From positions 1,736,001-1,800,000 of the forward strand of contig NZ_JACVPZ010000001.1 in assembly GCF_018881605.1 (NCBI RefSeq): a stretch of 64,000 bases of DNA, given 5' to 3'. The position numbers were made by a program, and so were the translations under genes. The stretch's first letter is position 1; every line of letters starts with the position of its first letter. Source of the DNA: Polynucleobacter sp. UB-Tiil-W10. Lineage in GTDB: Bacteria > Pseudomonadota > Gammaproteobacteria > Burkholderiales > Burkholderiaceae. Shown here one piece after another: positions 33,899-44,042 of this stretch. Under the pieces are notes generated by a model. It made no database searches, was not told the origin of the DNA, and was given only the letters and a program-made list of their open reading frames with translations.

Positions 33899-35685
33899 GC
33901 ACCCATGCTATTTTGACAATTGTTCTTTATGTTGGGGTCTTATTGCTTTTAGCTTATCCCCTTGGAGGCTTCATTAACAATGTGATGAGCGGTCAAGCCA
34001 TTGCCTCTAAGAAACCTTTTAGATCAATTGAAGGTTTCATATACAAGGTATGTGGCATTGATCCAGATGTTGAGATGAGCTGGTTAAGCTATGCAATTGG
34101 ATTAATTACTTTCAATATCCTTGGTGTTTTATTTGTCTTTGGATTGCAGTTATTTCAGAGTGTCCTTCCTCTAAATCCCCAGGGCTTAGCGAGCATTTCC
34201 CCTGATTCATCCTTTAATACAGCCATTAGTTTTGCCACGAACACTAATTGGCAGGCTTATGTAGGTGAGGGAACAATGAGTTATCTCACCCAAATGCTGG
34301 GCCTCACAACACAAAACTTCCTATCTGCTGCAAGCGGCATTGTTGTCGTGATTGCACTTATTCGTGGCTTTGCTAGAAATAGCATTAAGACAATTGGTAA
34401 TCTTTGGGTGGATTTAACCCGCATTACCCTATACGTGTTGGTACCCATTGCAGTTGTATATGCAATCTTTCTAGTTGGTCAGGGCTCCATTCAGAACTTT
34501 GATGCATACAAGGATGTCAAAACAGTTGAGGTAACTAAGTTTGATGCGCCTAGGCTTGATGCCGATGGTCAACCACTAAAAGATGAAAAGGGCGCAGCTT
34601 TAACAGAGTCAGCTTCGACAGATCGGCAAACCTTGCCAATGGGCCCAGTTGCCTCTCAAGAGGCAATCAAAATGTTGGGCACTAATGGTGGCGGATTCTT
34701 TAATGCGAACTCCGCACATCCATACGAAAACCCAACACCTTTATCTAATTTCATTCAGATTCTGTCTATCTTTTTGATTCCAGCTGCATTGTGTTTTACC
34801 TTTGGGCGAATGGTTGGAGATAAACGACAAGGATGGGTAGTTTTAGTAACAATGCTACTCATTTTCTTAGCGGTGACTTTTACCGCCGTTCATTTCGAGT
34901 CTCAAGCGAATCCAGTTATTACTAGCCTAGGTGTAGATGGCGCTATGGGAAATATGGAGGGCAAAGAAACTCGCTTTGGAATCGATGATTCCAGTATTTT
35001 TGCAAGCATAACAACGCTTGCTTCCTGCGGTGCAGTCAATTCAATGCATGATTCTTTTATGCCAATGGGCGGCTTTGTTCCTCTTTGGAACATGATGCTT
35101 GGTGAGGTCGTATTTGGTGGTGTAGGAACAGGTCTTTATGGAATGCTTGTCTTTGCCATACTTGCGGTCTTTATTGCTGGCTTGATGATTGGCCGGACAC
35201 CTGAGTATCTAGGTAAAAAGATTGAGTCATACGAAATGAAGATGGTCGCAATTGCCATCTTAGTTACTCCTATCTTGGTATTGGTGGGCACAGCAATTGC
35301 GGTGATGAGTGTCGATGGGGTTGCGGGAATTGCCAATCCTGGCGCTCATGGTTTTTCTGAGATTTTGTATGCGTTTACCTCGGCCGCTAATAACAACGGT
35401 AGTGCCTTTGCAGGTCTCTCGGCTAATACCCCTTTCTATAACAGCTTGTTAGCGATTGCAATGTGGTTTGGTCGTTTCGGAGTCATCGTGCCAGTGCTTG
35501 CGTTAGCCGGGGCATTCGCAGCCAAAAAGAAAATAGCGGTGAATGAGGGGACTATGCCTACGCACGGACCACTCTTTGTTGTCCTCTTGGCTGGCACCGT
35601 GATTTTGGTTGGAGCATTGAACTATGTGCCAGCCCTTGCTCTTGGCCCCATTGTTGAGCAGTTAATGCTCCCAGTGATTCATTAA
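33895..35685 (+). CDS. kdpA: K+-transporting ATPase subunit KdpA
   Basis: 596 residues with about ten membrane helices and the four filter-like loops of KdpA; the clearest is GTNGGGFFNANSAHPYENP, with NTNWQAYVGEG earlier and NNNGSAFAGLSANTP later. It forms the potassium-selective channel of the KdpFABC pump. It starts inside the kdpF stop and kdpB follows after 18 bases. Length is typical (E. coli 557, here slightly longer because of a loop around residues 200-240 that contains KDEKGAALTESASTD). Confidence 0.97.
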   Translation: MSTHAILTIVLYVGVLLLLAYPLGGFINNVMSGQAIASKKPFRSIEGFIYKVCGIDPDVEMSWLSYAIGLITFNILGVLFVFGLQLFQSVLPLNPQGLASISPDSSFNTAISFATNTNWQAYVGEGTMSYLTQMLGLTTQNFLSAASGIVVVIALIRGFARNSIKTIGNLWVDLTRITLYVLVPIAVVYAIFLVGQGSIQNFDAYKDVKTVEVTKFDAPRLDADGQPLKDEKGAALTESASTDRQTLPMGPVASQEAIKMLGTNGGGFFNANSAHPYENPTPLSNFIQILSIFLIPAALCFTFGRMVGDKRQGWVVLVTMLLIFLAVTFTAVHFESQANPVITSLGVDGAMGNMEGKETRFGIDDSSIFASITTLASCGAVNSMHDSFMPMGGFVPLWNMMLGEVVFGGVGTGLYGMLVFAILAVFIAGLMIGRTPEYLGKKIESYEMKMVAIAILVTPILVLVGTAIAVMSVDGVAGIANPGAHGFSEILYAFTSAANNNGSAFAGLSANTPFYNSLLAIAMWFGRFGVIVPVLALAGAFAAKKKIAVNEGTMPTHGPLFVVLLAGTVILVGALNYVPALALGPIVEQLMLPVIH

Positions 35686-35703
35686 TTAATCTCGGAGATA
35701 AAA

Positions 35704-37779
35704 ATGACTAAAAGAAAATTAGGCATGTTTGATGCCGAGTTAGTAAAACCAGCCATTGTGGATAGCTTTAGAAAGTTAAGCCCGTCAATTCAATGGCGAA
35801 ACCCAGTGATGTTTGTTGTCTATATCGGCAGCATCCTGACTACCTTGCTGTGGATTCAGTCTTTATATGGTGAAGGTGAGGCCTCTTCTAGTTTTATCCT
35901 AGGCGTCATGCTTTGGCTTTGGTTCACAGTGCTCTTTGCGAATTTTGCTGAAGCATTAGCGGAGGGGCGTAGTAAGGCTCAAGCAGCATCGCTGAGGGGC
36001 TTAAAGAAAGAGACATGGGCTAAGAAGGTAAAAGCGGCCAATATTCCTGAAAATTGGGATAGCCGTCCAGCATCAGAGCTTGTCTCTGCAACACAGTTGC
36101 GAAAAGGCGATATTTTTATTGCTGAGGCAAATGATGTGATTGCTGCAGATGGTGAAGTGATTGCAGGGGTTGCGTCTGTTGATGAGTCTGCTATTACAGG
36201 TGAATCAGCCCCGGTTATTCGTGAGTCTGGAGGAGATTTTTCTTCAGTAACTGGAGGTACTCGTGTTTTATCTGACTGGATTGTGGTTCGCGTAACCGTT
36301 AATCCTGGCGAGACCTTCATTGATCGAATGATCTCGATGGTAGAAAACGCTAAGCGTCAAAAGACGCCAAATGAAATCGCTTTAACAATTTTATTGGTGG
36401 CGCTAACAATCGTTTTCTTGGTGGTGGTTGCAACTTTGCTACCGTTTTCTATGTTTAGCGTTGCTGCAAGTGGCAGCGGATCACCAATTCAGATAACAGT
36501 ACTCATTGCGCTACTGGTTTGTTTGATTCCTACAACTATCGCGGGTTTGTTATCTGCAATTGGAGTTGCCGGAATGAGCCGTATGATGGCCGCCAATGTC
36601 ATTGCAACCTCTGGCCGTGCTGTGGAAGCTGCAGGGGACGTCGATGTGCTCTTGCTAGACAAAACTGGCACTATCACCTTGGGCAATCGTCAGGCATCCA
36701 ATTTTGTAGCTGCATCTGGAGTAACCGAGGCAGAACTTGCTGATATTGCCCAATTAGCATCATTGGCAGATGAAACTCCCGAGGGCAGAAGTATCGTTAT
36801 CCTCGCCAAGCAGAAATTTAATATCAGGGAGCGGGAGATCAACTCCATTGGCGCTCAATTTGTGCCATTTACTGCTCAAACTCGTATGAGTGGCGTGGAT
36901 ATGAATGGCGAGCAAATCCGTAAAGGCGCTGCAAGTGCGATTCAAAAACATATTGAATCCTTGGGTAGCCAATTTCCTCAGGAAGTTCTAAAAGCGGTTG
37001 ATGACGTATCTCGACGCGGAAGCACACCTTTAGTTGTATCGCAAGGTACACGTGTTATGGGCGTAGTTGAGCTCAAAGACATTGTTAAAGGCGGCATCAA
37101 GGAGCGCTTTAACGAACTTCGTCAGATGGGTATTCGTACCATCATGATTACTGGTGACAATAAATTGACTGCTGCTGCTATTGCTGCTGAAGCGGGGGTG
37201 GATGATTTCCTAGCTGAGGCAACACCAGAAGACAAGCTTGCTTTGATTCGCAAACATCAATCAGAAGGCCGTTTAGTGGCGATGACTGGAGACGGAACAA
37301 ATGATGCTCCAGCGCTAGCGCAAGCAGACGTAGCCGTGGCCATGAACTCTGGCACTCAAGCCGCTAAAGAGGCGGGCAACATGGTTGATCTGGATTCCAA
37401 CCCTACTAAGTTGATTGAGGTTGTGGAGACAGGTAAGCAGATGCTCATGACTCGTGGATCATTAACGACATTTAGTATTGCTAACGACGTAGCTAAATAC
37501 TTTGCCATTATTCCAGCAGCTTTTGTGGCGACATATCCGCAGCTTGAGGCATTAAATGTGATGCATCTCTCTAGTCCGTCATCGGCCATTTTGTCTGCGG
37601 TGATCTTTAACGCCTTGATCATTATTTTCTTGATTCCATTGGCGCTAAAGGGAGTTACGTATAAGCCCTTGGGCGCAGCCGCACTCTTGCGCAGAAATAT
37701 GACGATTTATGGCTTAGGCGGTCTTATCGCTCCATTTATTGGCATCAAGATCATTGATTTAATTATTTCAGTCATTTGA
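35704..37779 (+). CDS. kdpB: K+-transporting P-type ATPase subunit KdpB
   Basis: 691 residues. The phosphorylated Asp is at 319 in [12 protein letters not shown], the TGES actuator motif near 167-170 and the [12 protein letters not shown] hinge motif near 535. Energises potassium uptake by ATP hydrolysis. RBS GGAG at 35694-35697. Intact in all catalytic motifs. Confidence 0.97.
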   Translation: MTKRKLGMFDAELVKPAIVDSFRKLSPSIQWRNPVMFVVYIGSILTTLLWIQSLYGEGEASSSFILGVMLWLWFTVLFANFAEALAEGRSKAQAASLRGLKKETWAKKVKAANIPENWDSRPASELVSATQLRKGDIFIAEANDVIAADGEVIAGVASVDESAITGESAPVIRESGGDFSSVTGGTRVLSDWIVVRVTVNPGETFIDRMISMVENAKRQKTPNEIALTILLVALTIVFLVVVATLLPFSMFSVAASGSGSPIQITVLIALLVCLIPTTIAGLLSAIGVAGMSRMMAANVIATSGRAVEAAGDVDVLLLDKTGTITLGNRQASNFVAASGVTEAELADIAQLASLADETPEGRSIVILAKQKFNIREREINSIGAQFVPFTAQTRMSGVDMNGEQIRKGAASAIQKHIESLGSQFPQEVLKAVDDVSRRGSTPLVVSQGTRVMGVVELKDIVKGGIKERFNELRQMGIRTIMITGDNKLTAAAIAAEAGVDDFLAEATPEDKLALIRKHQSEGRLVAMTGDGTNDAPALAQADVAVAMNSGTQAAKEAGNMVDLDSNPTKLIEVVETGKQMLMTRGSLTTFSIANDVAKYFAIIPAAFVATYPQLEALNVMHLSSPSSAILSAVIFNALIIIFLIPLALKGVTYKPLGAAALLRRNMTIYGLGGLIAPFIGIKIIDLIISVI

Positions 37780-37809
37780 TCGCTAGACGAAATATACAAA
37801 GGATAGAAA

Positions 37810-38379
37810 ATGAAATCCATCATGAGAAGTTGTTTAGGGCTATTTGTTTTGTTAACTGTAATTACTGGTGTTATCTATCCAGTATTTGTCACGGGATTGG
37901 CGAAGACGCTTTTTCCAAGTAAGGCGGTAGGAAGCATTGTTTATCAAGGCGATCAAGCTATTGGTTCAGAGTTGATTGGGCAAAACTTTACTGATGCTAA
38001 GTACTTTTGGGGTAGGCCATCAGCTACTGGGCCCCAACCCTACAATGCCACCGCATCTAGTGGATCAAATCAAGGCCCATTAAATCCAGCCTTGGCAGAT
38101 GCCGTTAAAGGAAGAATTGAAGCATTGCAGAGCGCTGACACTGCTAATAAATTGCCAATACCAATGGATTTGGTAACTGCCTCAGCTAGTGGCTTGGACC
38201 CTGAAATTAGTCCCCAGGCTGCACAATACCAGGCATCTCGAGTAGCAAAGGCTCGCAAAATGAGTATTGATCATGTCAATCAACTCATAGCAGCAAATAC
38301 ACAAGACCGCCAATGGGGAATTTTCGGAGAACCTCGTGTTAATGTATTAAAGCTTAATCTTGCTTTAGATGGAAATTAA
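37810..38379 (+). CDS. kdpC: K+-transporting ATPase subunit KdpC
   Basis: 189 residues with one N-terminal membrane helix and a periplasmic-type domain with the conserved [10 protein letters not shown] and [15 protein letters not shown] segments. Needed for assembly and nucleotide affinity of KdpFABC. It lies 30 bases after kdpB and five before kdpD. Confidence 0.95.
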   Translation: MKSIMRSCLGLFVLLTVITGVIYPVFVTGLAKTLFPSKAVGSIVYQGDQAIGSELIGQNFTDAKYFWGRPSATGPQPYNATASSGSNQGPLNPALADAVKGRIEALQSADTANKLPIPMDLVTASASGLDPEISPQAAQYQASRVAKARKMSIDHVNQLIAANTQDRQWGIFGEPRVNVLKLNLALDGN

Positions 38380-38384
38380 ACTTA

Positions 38385-41078
38385 ATGCCTGAGTCACGAC
38401 CAGACCCCGATCAATTACTTGCTCGTATACAGAGCCAAGAAGTTCAGTCTGGTCGAGGTAAATTAAAGATCTTCTTTGGAGCGAATGCTGGGGTAGGTAA
38501 AACCTATGCAATGCTTTCTGCCGCTCATGAGCAAAGCAAAAACAAGCGAGTGATTGCTGGTGTCGTAGAGACACACGGTCGAAAAGACACTATAGCATTG
38601 CTTGATGGCATAGAAGTTCTACCATTAAAGGAAATTGACTATAGGGGCAAGAAACTCAAGGAATTTGATCTTGACGAAGCCCTGATTGAAAAACCTGATT
38701 TAATCCTCATGGATGAGCTTGCTCATTCAAATGCAGTTGGCTCAAGGCATCCGAAGCGTTGGCAGGATGTTGAAGAGCTCTTGGCAGCTGGTATCGACGT
38801 CTACTCCACAATCAATGTGCAACATATTGAAACTCTGAACGATATTGTTGGTGGAATTACGGGGGTTAGGGTTTGGGAAACGGTACCAGACCATATATTT
38901 GACTCTGCAGACGAAGTTGTTTTAGTTGATCTGCCTCCCGACGAGCTGCTGCAAAGGCTTAAAGATGGGAAAGTGTACCTTCCGCAACAAGCTGAAAGAG
39001 CAACTCAAAACTTTTTCCGCAAAGGAAATTTAATTGCGCTACGAGAATTAGCACTACGTCGCTCGGCTGATCGCCTAGATGGCGAAATTATTAAATATCG
39101 AAAAGATAACTCGGTATCGAATGTTTGGAAAACGCGTGAGTCTATTTTGGCTTGTATCGGCCCTGGAGATGAGGCAGAGAATGTTATTAGAAGTGCTGCA
39201 AGAGTTGCTGCACAGCTTCAAATTCCATGGCATGCCATTTATGTTGAAACTCCTAAATTACAAAACCTCTCTCAAAAGTCTAGGGAACGCATTCTAAAAA
39301 CTATCTCTATGGCAGAGGAGATGGGGGCAAAAGCAGTGACTGTTGGTGGAAATGATGCGGTTGAGTCCATCATTAATTACGCAAGAGAAAATAACCTTTC
39401 CAGGGTCATCGTGGGTACCGGCGCCCTTAGTAGATGGCAAATTTGGAGAAGGGCGTTTTCAGAATCAATTTCTAGACATGCCCCTGATTTAGATGTGCTA
39501 AAAATTGCTCAGGGTACAAATTCGACAAGCATTACGCGTGATGGCTTTGATATTGAATCCTTAGTTTGGCAATTAAAAGCTCCTTGGCAATCTTATGCAT
39601 TGAGCTTGCTAATCTGCGGTATTGCTGGAGTTGTCGCAACACCTCTGAATACCATAGTGGAACTACCAAATATTGCCATGCTGTTTTTGCTGGCAGTCGT
39701 TTTGGTATCCGTTAAATTTGGCTTAGGACCATCTTTAATGGCCTCAGTTGTTAATGTACTTGTATTTGACTTCTTCTTCGTGCCGCCACGTTTTTCATTT
39801 GCAGTAACTGATGTCCAGTATTTATTTACCTTTGCAGTAATGTTAGTTGTTGGTTTGATTACAGCAAAACTGACTACTGGATTGACTTATCAAGCTAAAG
39901 TTGCCAATCGACGCGAACAAAGAGTGAAATCTCTTTACGAGATGTCTAGAGATTTATCGGGTGCCTTGATGACAGAGCAAGTGGCTGAGATTAGTCAGCA
40001 TTTTGTTGAAATTGAATTCAAAGCTAAATCAACCTTGTTATTGGCTGACGATGATAATCAGTTGTTAGAAATTGCTATAGATAAGAAAGCCAATATTCAG
40101 GCAGATTTAGCCATTGCTCAATGGGCTTTTGATAATTCTAAAGAGGCTGGCAATGGCACTGATTCTTTGCCAGGTGCGCCTTTGCTGTACATTCCTTTGC
40201 GAGCACCAATGCGTACTCGTGGAATCTTGGTGATTGATGCTCCAAGTTCTACCCGCTTAAAGTCCCCTGAGCAGCGTAGATTACTCGATACATTTGCTCG
40301 TTTGCTGGCAATCTCGTTAGAGCGAATTCATTATGTTTCAGTCGCTCAATGTTCAACGGTACAAATTGAATCAGAACGCTTGAGAAACTCCCTGCTGTCG
40401 GCTATTTCACATGATTTACGAACTCCACTCACGGCATTGGTTGGATTGACTGATGCGTTGGAGATGTTAGATGCACCGCTGACTTCCGAGCAAAAAGAGA
40501 TTGCAGTGCTTTTGCGTGAAAAAGCTTTAAAAATGAGTTCACAAGTAAGTAATCTATTAGATATGGCCCGACTTCAGTCTGGTACGGTCCAATTAAATAA
40601 ACAATGGTTTCTGATTGAAGAGGCAATTGGTGCCGCCATCAAGGCTGTTGAGTCGGCGAGTGAAGGTAGGCATGTCACAGTGACGTTACCTCCTGATTTG
40701 CCCCTATTAAATTTTGATGCGGTTCTGATAGAGCGTGTCTTTATTAATCTTCTAGAAAATGCTTATAAATACACCCCTAAAAACAGCAGCGTATCTATAG
40801 GTGCTTCAGTCGCTTCTCCACACTCTGTCGAGATTTGGGTGCAGGATAATGGACCTGGTCTTCCCAGGGGGAAAGAGGAAGATATTTTTAGAAAATTTGA
40901 GCGAGGCAATAAGGAGGGTGCAATTTCTGGTGTTGGCCTGGGGCTCACTATTTGCAGGGCCATCATTGAGGCGCATGGCGGCAAGATTACTGGAAAGACA
41001 ATGGAAGGTGGCGGTGCGCGGTTTACCTTTAGCTTGCCCCGGGGTAATCCCCCTAAAATTGATGTTGAAGATCAGTAG
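38385..41078 (+). CDS. kdpD: KdpD sensor histidine kinase
   Basis: 897 residues. N-terminal KdpD domain with Walker A (GANAGVGKTYAML, near 29-41) and DELAHSNAVGSRHPKRWQDV, a universal-stress-like domain (about 250-370), four membrane helices (about 400-500), a GAF-like region, the phosphoacceptor His676 in AISHDLRTPLT, and an ATPase domain (NLLENAYKYTP, GLGLTIC). It senses potassium/turgor and phosphorylates KdpE. Starts five bases after kdpC. Confidence 0.95.
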   Translation: MPESRPDPDQLLARIQSQEVQSGRGKLKIFFGANAGVGKTYAMLSAAHEQSKNKRVIAGVVETHGRKDTIALLDGIEVLPLKEIDYRGKKLKEFDLDEALIEKPDLILMDELAHSNAVGSRHPKRWQDVEELLAAGIDVYSTINVQHIETLNDIVGGITGVRVWETVPDHIFDSADEVVLVDLPPDELLQRLKDGKVYLPQQAERATQNFFRKGNLIALRELALRRSADRLDGEIIKYRKDNSVSNVWKTRESILACIGPGDEAENVIRSAARVAAQLQIPWHAIYVETPKLQNLSQKSRERILKTISMAEEMGAKAVTVGGNDAVESIINYARENNLSRVIVGTGALSRWQIWRRAFSESISRHAPDLDVLKIAQGTNSTSITRDGFDIESLVWQLKAPWQSYALSLLICGIAGVVATPLNTIVELPNIAMLFLLAVVLVSVKFGLGPSLMASVVNVLVFDFFFVPPRFSFAVTDVQYLFTFAVMLVVGLITAKLTTGLTYQAKVANRREQRVKSLYEMSRDLSGALMTEQVAEISQHFVEIEFKAKSTLLLADDDNQLLEIAIDKKANIQADLAIAQWAFDNSKEAGNGTDSLPGAPLLYIPLRAPMRTRGILVIDAPSSTRLKSPEQRRLLDTFARLLAISLERIHYVSVAQCSTVQIESERLRNSLLSAISHDLRTPLTALVGLTDALEMLDAPLTSEQKEIAVLLREKALKMSSQVSNLLDMARLQSGTVQLNKQWFLIEEAIGAAIKAVESASEGRHVTVTLPPDLPLLNFDAVLIERVFINLLENAYKYTPKNSSVSIGASVASPHSVEIWVQDNGPGLPRGKEEDIFRKFERGNKEGAISGVGLGLTICRAIIEAHGGKITGKTMEGGGARFTFSLPRGNPPKIDVEDQ

Positions 41079-41097
41079 AAGTTGATAAGGTAGCTAG

Positions 41098-41790
41098 ATG
41101 TCACAACCAATTCCCGTCGCAATCGTTATCGAGGATGAGCCAAATATTCGTAGGCTTATCAAGATGGCGTTAGAGGCGGAGCAATTTCAGGTATTTGAGG
41201 CAGCCACAGTTTCTCGTGGACTAATAGAGGCGGGCTCACGTCAACCGGATGTGGTGTTAGTTGACTTAGGTCTGCCTGATGGTTCGGGCATTGACTTCAT
41301 TCGAGATATTAGAACTTGGTCAGACGTGCCAATTATTGTGGTTTCTGCCAGAACCCATGAGGATGACAAAATAGAAGCTCTTAATATTGGGGCTGATGAT
41401 TACCTATCAAAACCTTTTAGCCCTGGGGAGTTAGTAGCAAGAGTCCGAGCGCAGCTACGTAGGCGTTCGATGGCATCCGATAAGGGTGAGACGGTTTTTA
41501 AATTTGGAAATATCAATGTTGATTTGACAACAAGGATCGTAAAGCGGGAAGAGGAAGTTCTTCATTTAACCCCCATTGAGTATCGTTTGCTAGCATTTTT
41601 AGTAACGCATCCAAATATTGTATTGACCCATAGACAGCTTTTGCTGGGTGTATGGGGACCTAACGATGTTGATAATCATCACTACGTGAGAATTTACATG
41701 GGGGCGCTTCGTAAAAAAATTGAAGATGATCCCGCGCAGCCAAAGCATGTCATTACTGAAACTGGTGTTGGATATAGGTTTCTTTTCTAG
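41098..41790 (+). CDS. kdpE: KdpE response regulator
   Basis: 230 residues: a receiver domain with the acidic pair in IEDEP, phosphoacceptor Asp56 (VLVDLGLP) and Lys105 (SKPFSPG), then a winged-helix output domain of the OmpR type (HLTPIEYRLLAFLV, YVRIYMGALRKKIE). It should bind the T-rich site at 33656 and activate kdp. Last gene of the operon. The following stem at 41941-41963 may act as its terminator. Confidence 0.95.
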   Translation: MSQPIPVAIVIEDEPNIRRLIKMALEAEQFQVFEAATVSRGLIEAGSRQPDVVLVDLGLPDGSGIDFIRDIRTWSDVPIIVVSARTHEDDKIEALNIGADDYLSKPFSPGELVARVRAQLRRRSMASDKGETVFKFGNINVDLTTRIVKREEEVLHLTPIEYRLLAFLVTHPNIVLTHRQLLLGVWGPNDVDNHHYVRIYMGALRKKIEDDPAQPKHVITETGVGYRFLF

Positions 41791-41804
41791 GGTGGCTTGC
41801 CGTG

Positions 41805-41872
41805 AGCGTCCGCTATGGGTCGATTTTTGACCGTCGCCAACATAACTGGAACGACCGCTTTGGCTGATTAAC
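41805..41872. repeat. Dispersed intergenic repeat unit
   Basis: In the 369-base gap 41791-42159, TATGGGTCGAT (41814-41824) followed by GACCG and GACCGCTTTGGC (41853-41864) match, on either strand, cores in the gaps at 31221, 33380, 33530 and 23783. This is the fullest copy in the window because both cores occur in about 50 bases. It resembles dispersed intergenic sequences I recall from other proteobacteria but I cannot name it. Confidence 0.4.
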
Positions 41873-41940
41873 GGAAGGTGGAGAAGGGCTGAAATCTGAT
41901 TCCTTTTGATTTTCTATCCGGCTCCAGTCTTGTATTTAAC

Positions 41941-42068
41941 CCCCCGTCTAAGTAACACGGGGGTCTATAAATACATAAAGTAGAAAATATATAGAAAAAA
42001 CAAGTAGTTAAGTATTTCTAATCCTTTTTGCTTCTCGCCCGAGCGCAGCGAGGACGGATGGCAAAAAG
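41941..42068. other. Two hairpins at the left edge of the mini-element
   Basis: CCCCCGT (41941-41947) pairs with ACGGGGG (41957-41963) around a nine-base loop, followed by TCTATAAATA. A larger structure pairs CTTTTTGC (42024-42031) with GCAAAAAG (42061-42068) and inside it CTCGC (42034-42038) with GCGAG (42048-42052). Such paired stems near a Rep gene could be an origin or nick region, or plain terminators; the first may end the kdp transcript. An imperfect dyad TGTAAT/ATTACA (42119-42149) just before the RHH gene may be its operator. Confidence 0.4.
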
Positions 42069-42159
42069 ACAACACAACAAAATATTTCCTAAATTGATTG
42101 TTTATTTTTAAATAATTGTGTAATCTTATAGTCATACAGTTGTATTACAGGATAAATAC

Positions 42160-42579
42160 ATGAAAACAGACATTTTGCTAGCTATGTGGGGTGCTTTAGA
42201 TAACGCTAATCAAGCAACAAAACCGTATTCATTCCGCCTCCCTATTAGCATTGGAGCCAAGATTGATGCGCTCTGTGAGATGTATCCCCAAAGAAATCGC
42301 ACCCAACTGGTTGCAGATATTTTGAACGCTGCATTAGATGATCTAGAAAGAACCTTGCCGCACACCTTGGGGGAAGAGTTTGACCCAGAAGCTTTAGGGG
42401 TAGAGGATTTTGTCAGTCCTGATGAACCCAAGAGATATCACATCCAAGGCCCAAGAAAAGAGTTTAGAAGATTGGCTGATAAGCATTATGAAAAGCTTGA
42501 AGCCGAACTTAAATTGCCAATCAGTAGCTTCCTATATGGTGACTTGGTCATGACCAAAGATAGCTACGGCAAGAAATAG
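42160..42579 (+). CDS. Ribbon-helix-helix protein of the mini-element
   Basis: 139 residues. Residues 20-65 form a ribbon-helix-helix fold (YSFRLPISIGAKIDALCEMY, then RNRTQLVADILNAALDDLER), followed by an acidic then basic tail. CopG/ParG-like proteins of this kind control plasmid copy number or partition, so autorepression of the downstream Rep gene is the natural guess. It is two bases before the Rep gene. An inverted TGTAAT/ATTACA dyad precedes it. No partner kinase or toxin is visible. Confidence 0.65.
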   Translation: MKTDILLAMWGALDNANQATKPYSFRLPISIGAKIDALCEMYPQRNRTQLVADILNAALDDLERTLPHTLGEEFDPEALGVEDFVSPDEPKRYHIQGPRKEFRRLADKHYEKLEAELKLPISSFLYGDLVMTKDSYGKK

Positions 42580-42581
42580 CC

Positions 42582-43655
42582 ATGAAATTCAACCATCTCC
42601 TTGCGGGTTTTGACACTATTGAGTGTGCCTATTATTTGAGGGCAGATGGTAATGCTGGTTTTATTTTTCCGATGTTGGCTGTTGAAAAAGAACGCTTACA
42701 GCAGACTAAATCCAAGGTGCCTAAAGTGATTAAGCTGGGCACTGAAGAATTTTTGTTGTCTTCTCATGGAACAGCCAGTGGGTTTCCGTTTCTACTTGAG
42801 AACGAATTATTTCGAATTCAGTGTGGTGAGTTAAATAAACCCAATTTCTTTGTTACTTATTCTTCATATGCTCTTTGGCATCATGGGGCTATAACGCTCC
42901 ATCAGCGATTCCTTGAATGGGCTCAGTCAGTCGGCTACATTCCATACCGCCCAGAATCCTTATCAAGATTAGATTTGACGTTTGATTATCAAGTTGATGA
43001 AATCGATTTTGATGAAGACTCTTTTGTATCTCAGGTCAGTAAAGATGCCCAGCATCGTAAAAATGGCAAGGTGCAAACCTTTCAATTTGGATCTGGCGAT
43101 TTGGTTTTACGAATCTATAACAAATGCGATGAAATTGCTGAGCAGAGTAATAAAACTTGGTTCTTTCCAATCTGGGGAGCCGAGCATGACGTTTGGCGCA
43201 TTGAGTGGCAAACTCGCAAGCCTATCCTCAAGCGATTTGGTATTCGTACCTTTGGTGATCTGTCTGAGCGACAAGGTGATATTTTGCGGTACTTAGTCAA
43301 TGAGCACACTAAGTTAGCTATTCCAAGCGCTGACACCAATCGTTCACGTTGGAATATTCATCCATTATGGGTAGATTTACAAAATCGTATTGAGATGATC
43401 GAAGGTCTAGGGGTCTATCGTGAGTGCGATCCTCAAGCAAGACTTGCAGAGCGTGAGATGCGCGTAGCAATTAGTTTGTATGGTTACGCCAAACGCTTGG
43501 GAGCGATTCATAGCTTACAGCGTGGCTACAGTGAAATTGGTTTAGATCAAGTCACTGAGCGTATGGCTCTCTTGATGCATCGTGTTCATGATGAATTTGC
43601 ATGGAAGGTCGACATTCAACAGCGAATTGATGAGATGCGGGTGGGTAAATCATGA
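42582..43655 (+). CDS. Rolling-circle replication initiator-like protein
   Basis: 357 residues. It has the pattern of the replication initiation factor family of RCR plasmids and filamentous phages: LSRLDLTFDYQVD, then a strand-turn segment DLVLRIYNKCDEIAEQSNK with the conserved Tyr in RIYNK, then VWRIEWQTRKPILKRFGI. The Tyr-nicking site cannot be assigned with certainty. It probably nicks and initiates the element's own replication or excision intermediate. It follows the RHH gene by two bases and overlaps the next gene by four bases. Assignment rests on remembered family pattern, not a profile hit. Confidence 0.65.
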   Translation: MKFNHLLAGFDTIECAYYLRADGNAGFIFPMLAVEKERLQQTKSKVPKVIKLGTEEFLLSSHGTASGFPFLLENELFRIQCGELNKPNFFVTYSSYALWHHGAITLHQRFLEWAQSVGYIPYRPESLSRLDLTFDYQVDEIDFDEDSFVSQVSKDAQHRKNGKVQTFQFGSGDLVLRIYNKCDEIAEQSNKTWFFPIWGAEHDVWRIEWQTRKPILKRFGIRTFGDLSERQGDILRYLVNEHTKLAIPSADTNRSRWNIHPLWVDLQNRIEMIEGLGVYRECDPQARLAEREMRVAISLYGYAKRLGAIHSLQRGYSEIGLDQVTERMALLMHRVHDEFAWKVDIQQRIDEMRVGKS

Positions 43656-43888
43656 ATCCACTTGTTGAGCAAATTCAAAAGCTCGTGAACATTCACTTAG
43701 ACAGAATTTTGGCTTCGGCTGAAGTTGGTCTACCAACACAGCATCAATTTTTAGCATTACGGAAAGTAGCACTAGATGAGTTTGGAAAGAAGGGGCTCTT
43801 ACCGGAATTGGAGCTTCTCATAAAACGGCATTATGGATCGGATATAGGGCGGGCCAATACTGCACGAAAGGAGGTGCCCTATGAGTGA
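43652..43888 (+). CDS. Small element protein of unknown function
   Basis: 78 residues, mainly helical (LVEQIQKLVNIHLDRILASA, LALRKVALDEFGKKGLLPE), overlapping the Rep gene by four bases (ATGA) and the next by four bases (GTGA). No family recognised. Coupled translation suggests it acts with the Rep protein or recombinase. Confidence 0.55.
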   Translation: MNPLVEQIQKLVNIHLDRILASAEVGLPTQHQFLALRKVALDEFGKKGLLPELELLIKRHYGSDIGRANTARKEVPYE

Positions 43889-44031
43889 GCCAAGAACTCA
43901 AGATCGAAGTTATCTACATCGAAGGCGACAAACCCGAGACATCATCAGCGCAGGAAATTAGATTAATCAACCAAATCTTGCCCGAATTGCTTTTAATGAT
44001 TCAGCAAGCCAGTAGCATGAATGACGAATAA
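43885..44031 (+). CDS. 48-residue element protein with a GTG start
   Basis: A frame from GTG 43885 to TAA 44029-44031 (MSQELKIEVIYIEGDKPETS at the start, then a helix with QEIRLINQILPELLLMIQQA, ending NDE). A strong AAGGAGGTG at 43868-43876 lies eight bases before the GTG. The GTG overlaps the previous stop by four bases. The recombinase ATG follows 11 bases later. An ATG frame at 43881 gives only 26 residues. Unknown family. Confidence 0.65.
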   Translation: MSQELKIEVIYIEGDKPETSSAQEIRLINQILPELLLMIQQASSMNDE

Positions 44032-44042
44032 GGAGAGGGAAT

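Noticed and set aside
41791..42159. A tRNA-Asn 3' fragment marking the left end of the mini-element
   Set aside because: Searched by eye for the 3' half and its complement and found none; the left boundary is not set.
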